Source: Beta vulgaris subsp. vulgaris (Eukaryota > Streptophyta > Magnoliopsida > Caryophyllales > Amaranthaceae). From it: DNA of 64,000 nucleotides. The first letter of the stretch is position 1; every line of letters starts with the position of its first letter. The stretch covers positions 38,068,037-38,132,036 of the forward strand of contig NC_079203.1 of NCBI RefSeq assembly GCF_026745355.1, given 5' to 3'. Positions 11,184-19,990 of the stretch are shown piece by piece. The translations under genes and the position numbers were made by a program. The notes below the pieces were generated by a model. That model had not been told where the DNA came from. It was given only the letters and a program-made list of their open reading frames with translations, and did no database searches.

Positions 11184-13328
11184 ATGGTCTTTGTTGATGA
11201 TGATATAGATGATGAATCAGTAAGTGATGATGAAGACTTCATTGCTGAGGAGGATGAATCAGAAGATGATGATGTCTTGGGGGATTTCATTGTGGACGAG
11301 GATGAGGACTCATTTGCATATGATGATGTTTCTGAGAAGGCTTTTGAGGATTTCTTAGATGGTAGCTCAACTATGGACAGGTTGTATAGGAATGGTAAGA
11401 TATGGAATGAAGAACCATTTGGGTCCATTAAACTAGAGCCCTGGTTGATCTTCCCAACAAGAGAAGTGTTTTTGGAGGTTCTGAGGGATTTTTGCATCCA
11501 AGAAGGCTTTGGTCTTCTTGTATTGAAGGCTGATAGTAAGAGGTTTACAGCTGCTTGCATAATGGAAGCATGTGAATGGAGGATACATGCTTCCAGATTA
11601 ACTGATAAAATCAGTTGGGCCATCAAGACCATTAAGGGGGAACATAGCACTTGTGGGAGGTTAGAGGAGAACTCCATGGTCTCTTCTGCTTGGTTGTGCA
11701 AGAAGTTGTTGGATGTCATTAAAACAACCCCTGATATACCTGTTGAGTCTTTGCAAAGGGTAGTTCAAGAGAAGTTTAGGGTGACAGTTAAGGAGAGATT
11801 GTTTTACAAGGTAAAAACAATGGCTAAGGAGGAGATTTATGGAGGGTTTGCTGAGGCTTATAGCTTACTCCCCACATATGCTGAGATGATTAAGTCAACA
11901 AACCCAGGGTCATATGCCCTTATATCATGGACAGGCAACACAGGTCAGGTAGCTCCAACTTTCAAGGCCTGTTTTTTTTTTTTCATTTGCAGCACAAGTG
12001 AGGGGCTTTTTAAGGGGATGTAGGCCTTTGATAGGCATTGATGGAGCACACTTGAGTGGCTATTATAAGGGGATTCTGTTGTCTGCTTTAGGTGTAGATG
12101 GTAATAATGAAATCTTTTTGATTGCATATGGGATTGTTGATACTGAGAGCACAGAATCATGGGAGTACTTTTTTAGGAACTTAAGGTTGTGCTTTGAAAA
12201 AGAAAGTTGTAACAAGGAAGATTGGTGCTTCATTAGTGATAGGATGAGAGGGGTTGATGCTGCTGTGCATGGGGTGTTTCCCAAGGTTACTAGGAGGGTC
12301 TGCTGCCAACACTTATATATGAACTGCAAGAACATGGGCTGGAGTGGATCAGCCTTCCACAAACTATTCTGGGTTGCAGCAAATGCCTACAACAAATATG
12401 TGTTCAACAAAGCAATGGGGAAGATATTGGCTCATGATAAAGATGCTGCTGCCTATCTAGATAACACCATAGAGCAATGGTCTAGGCATATGTTTGACAC
12501 AACAATCAGTTGTGATCACAACACCACAAACTTTGTGGAAAGTTTCAATGCCTGCACAAAAGCTCACAGAGATCTGCCTGTGCTCAACCTACTTCAAGGT
12601 ATACAATTGCAAATTTTATTTTTTTTTTAATTTTCCTTTGATCTGTACTATTATTGCTCTAACAATTTGCTTCACTTTTTTCAGCTATAAGAGTGTGGTC
12701 AATGAAGAGGATTGGTGCAAGGTTTGACAAGGCTATTGAAATGGAGCCTGGGCACCTCACTGATTATGCTACAAAGGTGCTGGAAAGTAGGAGTGGGGAT
12801 TCTAGATTCTGCCATGCAACATCATGTGGAGGAGGGGAGTTTGAAGTGACAGATGGTAATGTCACTTTTCCAATCAACTTGGCTAGGTTAAGTTGTGGGT
12901 GTGGCAAGTGGCAAGGATGTGGTATCCCTTGCAAGCATGCATTGAGAGTTATGTACAATGAGAGAGTTGACCCCGTGGCCTATGTCTCTGATTATTACAA
13001 GGGGGCAGCTTACAAGGCAACTTATGCTGAGCATATCCACCCCATGCCTGATCACTCTCAATGGCCAGATTTCAACCTCCCACTAATTCATCCTCCAAAC
13101 AAGAAAAGAGGTGCTGGCAGACCTCCAAAACAGAGGAAGAGAGGTGTGAATGAAGCTAAGAAGGCCAAGAGACACAGCTCTGTGAAGTGCAGCAAGTGCA
13201 AGCAGATGGGCCATAATGCAAGAACATGTGGCAAAGGAGATGCAGGAAAAAAAAGATCAAGGCCACAAGCTGAGGGTGAGGCTAGCACTTCCAAGAAGAC
13301 ACAGAAGAGAGCAAGAAAGGCCACCTAA
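11184..13328 (+). pseudogene. MULE transposase (zinc-binding N-domain, DDE catalytic domain, SWIM and CCHC zinc fingers), one frameshift
   Basis: This is the catalytic part of a Mutator-family transposase. After an acidic leader (11184-11400) comes the DNA-binding domain with EACEWRIHAS and the downstream GEHSTCGR Cys/His pair. The MULE catalytic core follows, with Asp in IGIDGAHLSGYYKG, Asp in FISDRMRGV, the CCQHLYMN pair and the Glu in NFVESFNA. Next are a SWIM zinc finger (CGCGKWQGCGIPCKHA), a nuclear-localisation-like basic tail and a CCHC knuckle (CSKCKQMGHNARTC). An intron at 12599-12684 joins LLQ to AIRVWSMKR in frame. A T-run at 11972-11983 shifts the frame by one base between VAPTFKAC and FAAQVRGF, so as read the protein stops being functional just before the catalytic core. 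The transposase would cut at the element's inverted repeats in the nucleus. Confidence 0.9.
12599..12684 (+). other. Intron of the MULE transposase gene
   Basis: An 86-base intron with GT at 12599 and AG at 12683-12684, T-rich throughout. Its removal joins CTTCAAG to CTATAAGAG and restores a continuous frame between the DDE domain and the SWIM region. Confidence 0.85.
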
Positions 13329-13558
13329 GCAACATACTAACATTTGCAACTTTTGAACATAATTTTTTAGGGAATTAACTAAAAGCAGTTTTTTGTAAAG
13401 CTACATTGTTTGTTGGAAAATCAGTTTTTTGTAAAGCTATATTGATCTTTTTGGATGCAATGATAATTATGTTAAGCAAAAAAAATTTCATTATTGTGCC
13501 CAAAATTACATCACTTACTTCCAAATTACAATGACAAGCAATACAACCATAAGTAAAC

Positions 13559-13876
13559 TTAACTTATTGTAAGCCTAACTAAGTTCCTTTGTTCTTTAAG
13601 CTTCTTTTTCATTCTCTTCAACTCTTCTAGCATATTTTCATTCTATGACCTTCCCATGGTCTGTGCCTCATTATGGATGCCTCCACTTTGCTCCACCCAA
13701 CCTTTGCACCACCTAAAAGTGTCACAAACATCACACTTAAAGTACAATCGTTGTGGGTTTAAACTTGAATCAGAACTTCTAATTGCAAATTTCCTCCCAC
13801 ATCTACACATTCGATTTGGAACCCGAACATATGTTGACTCTTGGGTTTAGGATGATGTTTTAGAGAGAGAACTCAT
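13559..13876 (-). pseudogene. MULE accessory GRF zinc-finger/coiled-coil protein, two in-frame stops
   Basis: On the minus strand an ATG at 13874-13876 opens a 105-codon frame ending with TAA at 13559-13561. It is interrupted by TAA (13847-13849) and TAG (13643-13645). The interior carries the GRF zinc-finger pattern: MCRCGRKFAIRSS, an NPQRLYFKC segment, then CDVCDTFRWCKGW, with Cys spacing typical of GRF domains. After the second stop the same frame encodes a Leu/Lys/Glu coiled coil (MLEELKRMKKKLKEQ). The GRF finger followed by a short coiled coil matches small proteins often found in plant MULEs and other transposons; a single-stranded-DNA-binding role is inferred from other GRF fingers. 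It converges on the transposase gene, 230 bases from that gene's stop, and runs inward from the right inverted repeat. Confidence 0.75.
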
Positions 13877-14138
13877 TTTAGAGAGATGGTAAAAAGAGAT
13901 AACTACTAAAGATGTCAAGAGGGGGATCCGCAATATATAAATAAACTTAGTAAAGGCACCTAACGGCTAGTTTTTTAAAATCAGAAACTAGCCGTTAAAT
14001 TGCAGGTTGTATTTGGTAACATTTAGGGGTACCTGGTGAAAAATGTTTATATTTAAGGGTACCTTGTGAATTTAAGTTTGGTCTAACGGAGCTCTAACGG
14101 AAGGATGACAGTAGGGGTATTTGGGTGTATTTACACAA
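13877..14138. other. MULE right subterminal region
   Basis: Non-coding. Several extra copies of the GGTACCTGGTGAA or GGTACCTTGTGAA word occur at about 14028-14065, so the terminal-repeat motif is reiterated inward. The GRF gene would start here, so its promoter is probably in this stretch or in the terminal repeat. Confidence 0.5.
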
Positions 14139-14225
14139 AACTGAGGGGTACCAGGTGAATTTTGAAAACTTGGAGGGTACCAGGTGAATTTTTTGAAAAT
14201 TCGGGGGTACTTGGTGAAAAAACCG
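14139..14225 (-). repeat. MULE right terminal inverted repeat
   Basis: The inverted partner of 9232-9318. The outermost bases read CGGTTTTTTCACCAAG on the minus strand, and the 9-bp target duplication ATAAAGTTA follows at 14226-14234. Confidence 0.92.
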
Positions 14226-14260
14226 ATAAAGTTATGAAACCAACGTTTTGGGGTGTTACA

Positions 14261-14759
14261 GCATTATATTCTTAAGTTAGTAATTCTACTCTTATTTGGT
14301 TTGTTTTCGTGTTTTTGATGAATTTCATGTAATGAACATGTATTTGGAGTTCGATTAACTAAACTTTAGGATTATAAGCATTTGGAAGAAGGTGCATTGC
14401 ATAAGGGTCGTTTAGAAATCTCGTAATATGAGTTTAAGCGAATATAAAGCGGAAAATCATTGGGAGAAATGTGAAAAAGAAGTCATGTCTACTAGTCTGA
14501 CTATAACTTTTGATGTGCTTCTAAGAGTTGAATAATTTCAGAAGATTGGGAAATATACTTGAAGAGCTTTCTAAGTATAGGCGGCATGCCCTGCGGAGAC
14601 TTCTAGTTAAGGAGTTAAGCCTTTCGGAAGTTCGGGCTGTTTTTGTTGGAATCCGCCACGCGTATGCGCGGATCACTATATCCGCCCATTAAATGAATAT
14701 TTCGACTTTCCTTATCTTGCAACTTACTTTCCTATTCACATTAGATTACTTAATATTTA
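14261..14759. other. Intergenic DNA, no gene recognised
   Basis: The sequence is moderately GC-balanced around 14580-14690, with a CGCGTATGCGCG palindrome at about 14658-14669, and lacks a long open frame. Its texture resembles the internal or flanking part of a decayed retroelement, but nothing specific can be named. Confidence 0.3.
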
Positions 14760-15015
14760 CTCCATTTAGAAATAGTTGCACCATTTGTACAATGTTTATT
14801 TTTCACTTCTTACATTTTGATTGTCTTGGGTGATTTATATTTTAAGGAAAAACATAGTTATATGAGATCTTATTAGATTCGCCTCAATGTATATATTTTT
14901 AATATCAACTTCTTATAGTGTTTACTTATTGATAACTAATGATATTAATGTTTGATATCATTCATTGGCAAGCGTAAAAACATTAAATGGCGCAACTATT
15001 TCTAAACACAGAAAG
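14760..15015. mobile_element. Stowaway-like MITE (family A)
   Basis: 256 bp with inverted ends (left CTCCATTTAGAAATAGTTGC; right complement ending CAGAAAG) and TA on both sides (14758-14759, 15016-15017). It shares ends and internal sequence with 46009-46267, and internal sequence with the fragment at 43913-44135, so three members of one family are present. Confidence 0.8.
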
Positions 15016-15522
15016 TATTATTTAGTTAGGAATCTTGGCTCTACTTTATTTTCTCTCCTCCCATCTCTTACATTATTTTTATTTCTAGTTTTGTTTTCTT
15101 GTTCTCTTTCTCTTTCTCTCTAGCTTTACTTGCAAACCCTAGTTTTTCATGTTATTCATTAATTTATGAGCAATATTAGTTTCTTTCATTGATTTCTTTA
15201 ATTATGTTTCCTTTATAGATTTAGATTCTATTGTTTATTTTTTGATCGAGTAGTCTTATTTTCTAGAATTTGGGAATCTATTTTTATATGTTATGTATCT
15301 TGATCGATGTTTTTTATAATTTGATTAGTGGTGAGGCCTAAGTCGTATCGGCTAACGCGCAAATAAATCAATACTACCCTACACAAACGTAGTATAAGGG
15401 AGTAAGGTTCGAATCCACGGAGAAGGTAGGTTTGGTTTGACTAGGCGTGTGTTATGGTAACAATGGGGGGTTTTTGAGGAATGAAATTGAAACAAATAAA
15501 GCATAAACAAGGAAAATCAAAT
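15016..15522. other. Unnamed repeat, left part, interrupted by the chromovirus
   Basis: From about 15320 the sequence (GTCGTATCGGCTAACGCGC, a GGTTCGAATCC word at 15406-15416, GGTAGGTTTGGTTTGACTAGG) looks like a structured dispersed repeat. It continues on the other side of the chromovirus from 26056 to about 27125. No ORF is present. The chromovirus entered at CAAAT (15518-15522). The upstream part to about 15320 is AT-rich and unassigned. Confidence 0.45.
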
Positions 15523-16058
15523 TGTAAAACCCCAAGTTTTACTTTTAATTAATTAAATCTTAATAATTAAACTAATAGTGAACTAATTTTAGTAAATAAA
15601 AATTTCTAAGTTAATTTCTAAGATATGTTGTTTAATAATTTTAGGATAACAAAGTTCATAAATTAAAATTCTAAGTCCTAGCATCAATCTTGTAAATATT
15701 GTAAGACTTAAGGTTAGCAAAATTCTGATGGACCCAATGCCCAATGCCCAAACCTTTTGAAGCCCAAACAAAACAAAAAGGCCTAACACTATTCTTCTCC
15801 AAAAATCAGAACATTAAAACACAAATGAAAAGAAAAGCAATAACTCCATCTTCTTCCTCCTCCATACGTGGAAGGACAAGAATGGAGATTTCTTAACAAA
15901 GTCAAAAACTATCTTAGTAAATTTAATTGAGTTTTCACCCTCTCAACCACCCTTAATCCACTCGTTTTCTCAAAACCCCTGAATTTAGCCACTTGTTTTC
16001 TTGAATGATTTTAGTAATTTAAAATTCTGAAATTCATCTACTGAGATGGGGCTTCCTC

Positions 16059-16066
16059 TATAAATA
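16059..16066 (+). promoter_or_regulatory. LTR TATA box (5' LTR)
   Basis: TATAAATA followed by GGG, a strong plant TATA box, conserved in the 3' LTR at 23805-23812. Transcription would start about 30 bases downstream, placing the GC-rich tract inside the transcript leader. Confidence 0.75.
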
Positions 16067-16189
16067 GGGAAGAATGGTTGAGTTTCTCAATCACAAAATC
16101 AACAACAAAATACAGAAAAATACAATCAATGGGAATAATTTGAAAACAAAAATTCAATCTTTTCCCTCCTCTGTTTTCGGCCACCATTA

Positions 16190-16680
16190 CAACCACCATA
16201 CAACAACCATAGCCCCACCTTTCTACCAGCACCGGTGAGCCTACAACATCGCCAAGGCTGCCGCCCAGTGGCAGCGACACCACCCCCACGCCACACCTCT
16301 TTCGTATCGTCCCCCACACCCGCCTCAATCTCTCTCCTCTTCGTGAGCCGTACACACCACCACACCATGACCCATCATCTCTCGCCTTCTCTGCCGCCCA
16401 CCTGCCGACTTTTCCTCCGCCGCGGAACGTCGTCGCCCAGCCGCGCCACCAGCACCCACCATCTCCCCTCCCTACTCGCATTTTCCTCGAATCCCCCCTG
16501 CACGCTTATCTTTCTCTCTCCTCTGCGCGACACTACTGTACCACCACCCATCATCACTCGCCTCCCTACTCGCCGGCCTCCTGTCACCCTTCGCCGCCTC
16601 GGAACGCTGCCCACTCGCCGTCCTCCTGTCCCGACGTCGAAGACTCTCGTTCTCCCCTGCGTGTGTGTTGTTTTATTTGG
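16190..16680 (+). other. GC-rich leader island inside the 5' LTR
   Basis: About 490 bp, C-rich on the plus strand (words such as CCACC, CTCCC, CCGCC), inside an otherwise AT-rich LTR. It stays open in several frames on both strands simply because stop words are rare. Comparison with the copy at 23930-24420 shows indels that change frame inside the island, so conserved coding is unlikely. It ends at a good splice donor (TTTGG then GTGAGT at 16681). Confidence 0.7.
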
Positions 16681-17947
16681 GTGAGTTTTACTTTGGTTTT
16701 ATTGAACATTGACTTTGTATATTAATTTTCAAATTTATTAAATCCTTATGGCTAAGTAATAACAGTGTTAATGATGCAAGCTTATAACTAAGTTAAGTCA
16801 CTTATAAATTACAGGTTAGCTAAGTTTAGCAAATACTATTTACGGTTAGTCCTACAAAAACATAGATAGTCAAACTTTAAATTATTTAAGTTATAACATG
16901 TTTTAATATATACTCCTAAATTAGTTTAAAAGTTATAACACTTATAATTTTAATAATTGGCTCACTTATATAATTGTCACTATTTAATGGGAATAAAATA
17001 TGAGTAATATTTTTAACATGATTTCTAATAATATCTATAGAACTAAGTATAAAGATTTTTGGATAAGCTAGTATAACTTCAACGTATTACGTAACCGCAA
17101 AATAAGTTAGATTATATAACTTACATAAATAATATTGTAAACTAAGAATCACACTTAAAGAGCACTAATACTAATATGTTCTATTAATTTTCTAACTTAT
17201 AAAAATACTCGTTTTGAAACTTAAAAGAACTCGTTCTCGGAGCTCAGTAAGGACGATATCAAGGACATAAGAAGAGGATTATTATTATTATTCTGCAATC
17301 AAGGTAACAACTACTGCTGGTACCCGCAATTCCTTTGAAATGCATTTTTATAAAGATGAGTGATTTATGAACATGTGTTTTTGAGCTGCGGGATTATTAT
17401 TACATGTTTTGATTACATATCCTGAGATTTATATGATTGAAAGATACACAGTTACAGAAGCATATTGATCATTGGAAATAATATTGTTTATGAAATATTA
17501 ATGGAAGTTACTGAGTTACTGAAATACACTGATCACTGTTAAAATAAAAGAAAGTAACATGATAAAGTAAAGTGAAAGAACTGGTTGGTTGTACCTACTG
17601 ACTGACTGAAGGTCGTGCACGTACCTGTTTTACTGGCACTGTTTACTGGGGCACTGGCCCACTACTGTTTACTGGTGTAGGGCAATGCCCGGGGCCAAGG
17701 CCCTTGCACAGTGGTGCATACACATACTGGGAGACGTCCCACACTGACTGACGTACATCAACCAGAGTAAAAACTGATGAAATGGAATCATGGACTATTA
17801 AAGTGAATTGAATGAATTTTGTTTTCGTAAATGTTTGAATTATTCTTTCCCCCTGTTTTGTAAATAAAATGAGTTGAAATGAGTTTACGTTGCTAGGGTA
17901 GTTTGTTACTGAGCCTCGGCTCATAACGTTTTGTATTTATGTTTTAG
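16681..17947 (+). other. Candidate leader intron within the LTR
   Basis: The GTGAGT donor at 16681 and the TTTATGTTTTAG acceptor ending at 17947 enclose an AT-rich stretch, and both borders are preserved in the 3' LTR. A spliced leader upstream of gag fits some plant chromoviruses, but this is inferred from border sequences only. The AATAAA at 17863 could instead mark the polyadenylation region. Confidence 0.35.
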
Positions 17948-18295
17948 GTACTGCTGGGGATGATGGTACTGCGTAGTGGCAAGGATTACCACCTTATTAA
18001 ATCATCTAGTATTAGTGCTACTAACTTGTAAGGTTAACTTAACTAGAATGTAAGACCATATGCTTTGATATGAGTTATCGTTGTTATGTCAAGTAAACGT
18101 TAACGTTGTCTACTTTATTATAATATAAGATGTCTAAGTTATCACTATTATATCTCTTAATGTTTAAATAGTTTTATGATTGTAGCCTTGCACCTTCCTA
18201 ACCGAAGGTGCGGCAGTAATGCCTCGACTAAATAGGTATTCCGCTGCTAATTAGATTATCTTAAATAGTGAATTAGTAGTCGGGGCGTTACAGAG

Positions 18296-18307
18296 TGGTA
18301 TCAGAGC
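18296..18307 (+). other. Primer binding site (initiator tRNA-Met)
   Basis: TGGTATCAGAGC begins three bases after the 5' LTR and is complementary to the 3' end of plant initiator methionine tRNA, the standard primer for Ty3/gypsy elements. Confidence 0.93.
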
Positions 18308-18550
18308 AAACGGTTCTGAACCATAACGTTTAACCCCATGGTTTTACGTTAAAAAATATATTAAGTTATAAAGAGGATTTAAAGGTACATTGATTAAATT
18401 ATAGATAAAATAAGGAATTATGTTAATAAAAATTGAATTAAGTAAATTGAAAACTAAAAATAGTTATATTATAATGAGTGTGAGCGTAGGATACGGGAAA
18501 TGGGAATACTTTACGATTTATTACAACGTAACCGTAATTTGACATGCAGA

Positions 18551-19554
18551 ATGTCGACCGTTGACGTCAACAACGATGTTACAAATGGTGCTGAAAATGT
18601 GCACGAGGAGGATGTGCATATAGAGGATGACCAGGATGATGATTATGAACCTTTAGATAGGAATGCAGAAAGAATGGAAAGATTGGAAAATATGAGCACT
18701 ATGTTAGCTGAGTTAATCCAAGAATCCCGGAGGAAGGTAGTTGTTAATGAAAATGAGAGCGCTGCGATGTTCAAGAAGTTCTCATCTCTTAATCCACCTT
18801 ATATGATGGTAAGCCTGATCCAGTGGCGTTTGAAGATTGGATTAATCGCATTGACCAGCTGTTTGAAACCTTGCAATGCCCTGAGAAATGGAGGGTAAAC
18901 TTTACTGTATTTTATCTCAGGGCCAAGCAAGTTTATGGTGGAAGATTGTTAAGGAAAAGAAAAATGAACCTGGGTTTGGATGGAGCAAACTTCAGGATTT
19001 GATGCGAGATAAATTTTATCCTCCTTCACTTAGGAAGCAGAAAGAAGATGAATTCCTTCACTTACGCAAGGTACATGAGTGTTTTGGAATATGCTAATAA
19101 GTTCATGGAGCTTTCAAGGTTCGCACCTGAGCTGGTAACTAGTGAGCAGTCAAGGATGAACCGTTTTGAGCGAGGTCTTCAGCTCAAATATCAGGATAGG
19201 TTGGCATCTCAAAGGTTCACTTCATACCAGGATATGGTTGATGTTGCTGTTAATGTGGAACGCGTAGTATTGCTTCGAGAATCTCAGAATAGTAACTTTA
19301 AAAGGAGGAATGATGGGAGGAATGATAATCAAGGAGGGGCAAAAAGGTCTAATCAAGGGAGCCAAAATTTCAGGAGAAATGATAGTGGTCAATCTGATTA
19401 TAGGGGTCAAGGTTATCATGGAGGTAACCGAGTTCAGAGTAACTTCAGGGCACCTGTGAACAAACCTCAGGAGTGTGCCAAGTGTGGAAGAAGGAACATT
19501 CAGAGAGTGAATGTCGTGTTGGCTCAAATGCTTGCTATAGATGGGGAGTCGTGA
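18551..19554 (+). pseudogene. Chromovirus gag, several frameshifts
   Basis: From the ATG at 18551 an acidic N-terminus leads to the retrotransposon gag core. Its pieces lie in different frames: PDPVAFEDWINRIDQLFETL near 18820-18880, ASLWWKIVKEKK near 18920, GWSKLQDLMRDKFYPPSLR near 19000, then the 19048-19554 frame with FERGLQLKYQDRLASQRFTS. A Gly/Asn/Arg-rich stretch and a degenerate CCHC region (CAKCGR at about 19475) follow. A second knuckle near 19530-19575 is split over two frames. The protein would form the virus-like particle; at least three indels prevent that here. Confidence 0.85.
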
Positions 19555-19699
19555 TCATTATGTCAGGGATTGTCCTAAGCCACCGGGAGCAAATAATAGC
19601 ATTGGAGGAACGTCTTCAGCTGGTACTAATCGCAACCGAAACAACAATACAGCTGGAGCATATCGTAATCCACCACGACAAGCACCGACCGGAAGAATC

Positions 19700-19990
19700 T
19701 ATGTCATGAGGCAAGATGAGGCTGAGAATGATGACACTGTTATTACCGGTACCTTCTCTATCATTTTTGCCTGTCCATGTTTTATTTGATTCTGGAGCTT
19801 CACATTCTTTCATTTCCCCATTGTTTGCCAAAAACCTGAACTTGCAACCATCATGTGACTTTTCCTCTCTAAGTGTTGCCCTACCTACTGGAGAAACTGT
19901 GAGATGTAGAGTCATGTATAGAAATTGTCCAATTGTGTTGGGGAAGTTGAGTTTCTAGTTGACCTTGTAGAATTTGAGTTATCTGATTTG
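19700..19990 (+). pseudogene. Chromovirus aspartic protease
   Basis: The active-site motif LFDSGASHSFIS lies at about 19780-19815, followed by a C-terminal half with LPTGETVRC and a further break near 19950. In the family this enzyme cleaves the Gag-Pol polyprotein. The frame changes on both sides of the motif. Confidence 0.8.

Larger units (their letters stand above)
9232..14225 (+). mobile_element. Complete Mutator-like element (MULE), 4,994 bp
   Basis: The element is bounded by 87-bp inverted repeats (9232-9318 and 14139-14225; core TTTTCACCAAGTACCCCCGA) and flanked by a perfect 9-bp duplication ATAAAGTTA at 9223-9231 and 14226-14234, the target size of Mutator elements. Inside are a spliced MULE transposase gene on the plus strand and a short GRF zinc-finger gene on the minus strand, converging near 13.4 kb. 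Both are broken. The ends are intact and similar to each other, so the element could still be mobilised in trans if a transposase exists elsewhere. It lies about 30 bp inside the right end of the probable solo LTR. Confidence 0.93.
6406..14260 (+). mobile_element. Probable decayed solo LTR of a chromovirus, split by three later insertions
   Basis: The stretch outside the three nested elements resembles a plant chromovirus LTR. A TATA-like tract near 6783-6796 is followed by a leader ending in a splice-donor sequence (CTCGTTG then GTAAGT, about 6840-6851). A mid exon-like segment with AG/GT borders lies at about 7840-7899. An acceptor and terminal exon-like segment (GTGCAG then GTTGGTGAAAGG) lie near 8953. 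The right end reads GGGGTGTTACA at 14250-14260, the usual chromovirus LTR terminus, and GCGGTAACACCC at 9170-9181 resembles the motif often found shortly before it. No PBS follows, so it would be solo or truncated. The left end is not defined and adjoins the LINE. Removing the insertions leaves roughly 2.4 kb, a normal LTR size for the group. This is inference from layout. Confidence 0.4.
15523..18292 (+). repeat. Chromovirus 5' LTR
   Basis: 2,770 bp, starting TGTAAAACCCCAAG and ending GGGGCGTTACA. It contains a TATA box at 16059-16066, a GC-rich leader (16190-16680), a donor-like site at 16681 and an acceptor-like site ending at 17947. A polyadenylation-type AATAAA lies at 17863-17868. A CACTGGCCC-type repeat near 17630-17680 has one unit fewer than in the 3' LTR. 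Confidence 0.95.

Noticed and set aside
11930..11997. Possible intron (donor GTCAGG, acceptor TTTGCAG) before the MULE catalytic core
   Set aside because: The sequence inside encodes the conserved VAPTFKAC; a one-base shift in the T-run explains the frame change better.
15406..15416. GGTTCGAATCC resembles a tRNA/SINE B box
   Set aside because: No A box at the right distance and no cloverleaf pairing could be drawn; kept only as part of an unnamed repeat.
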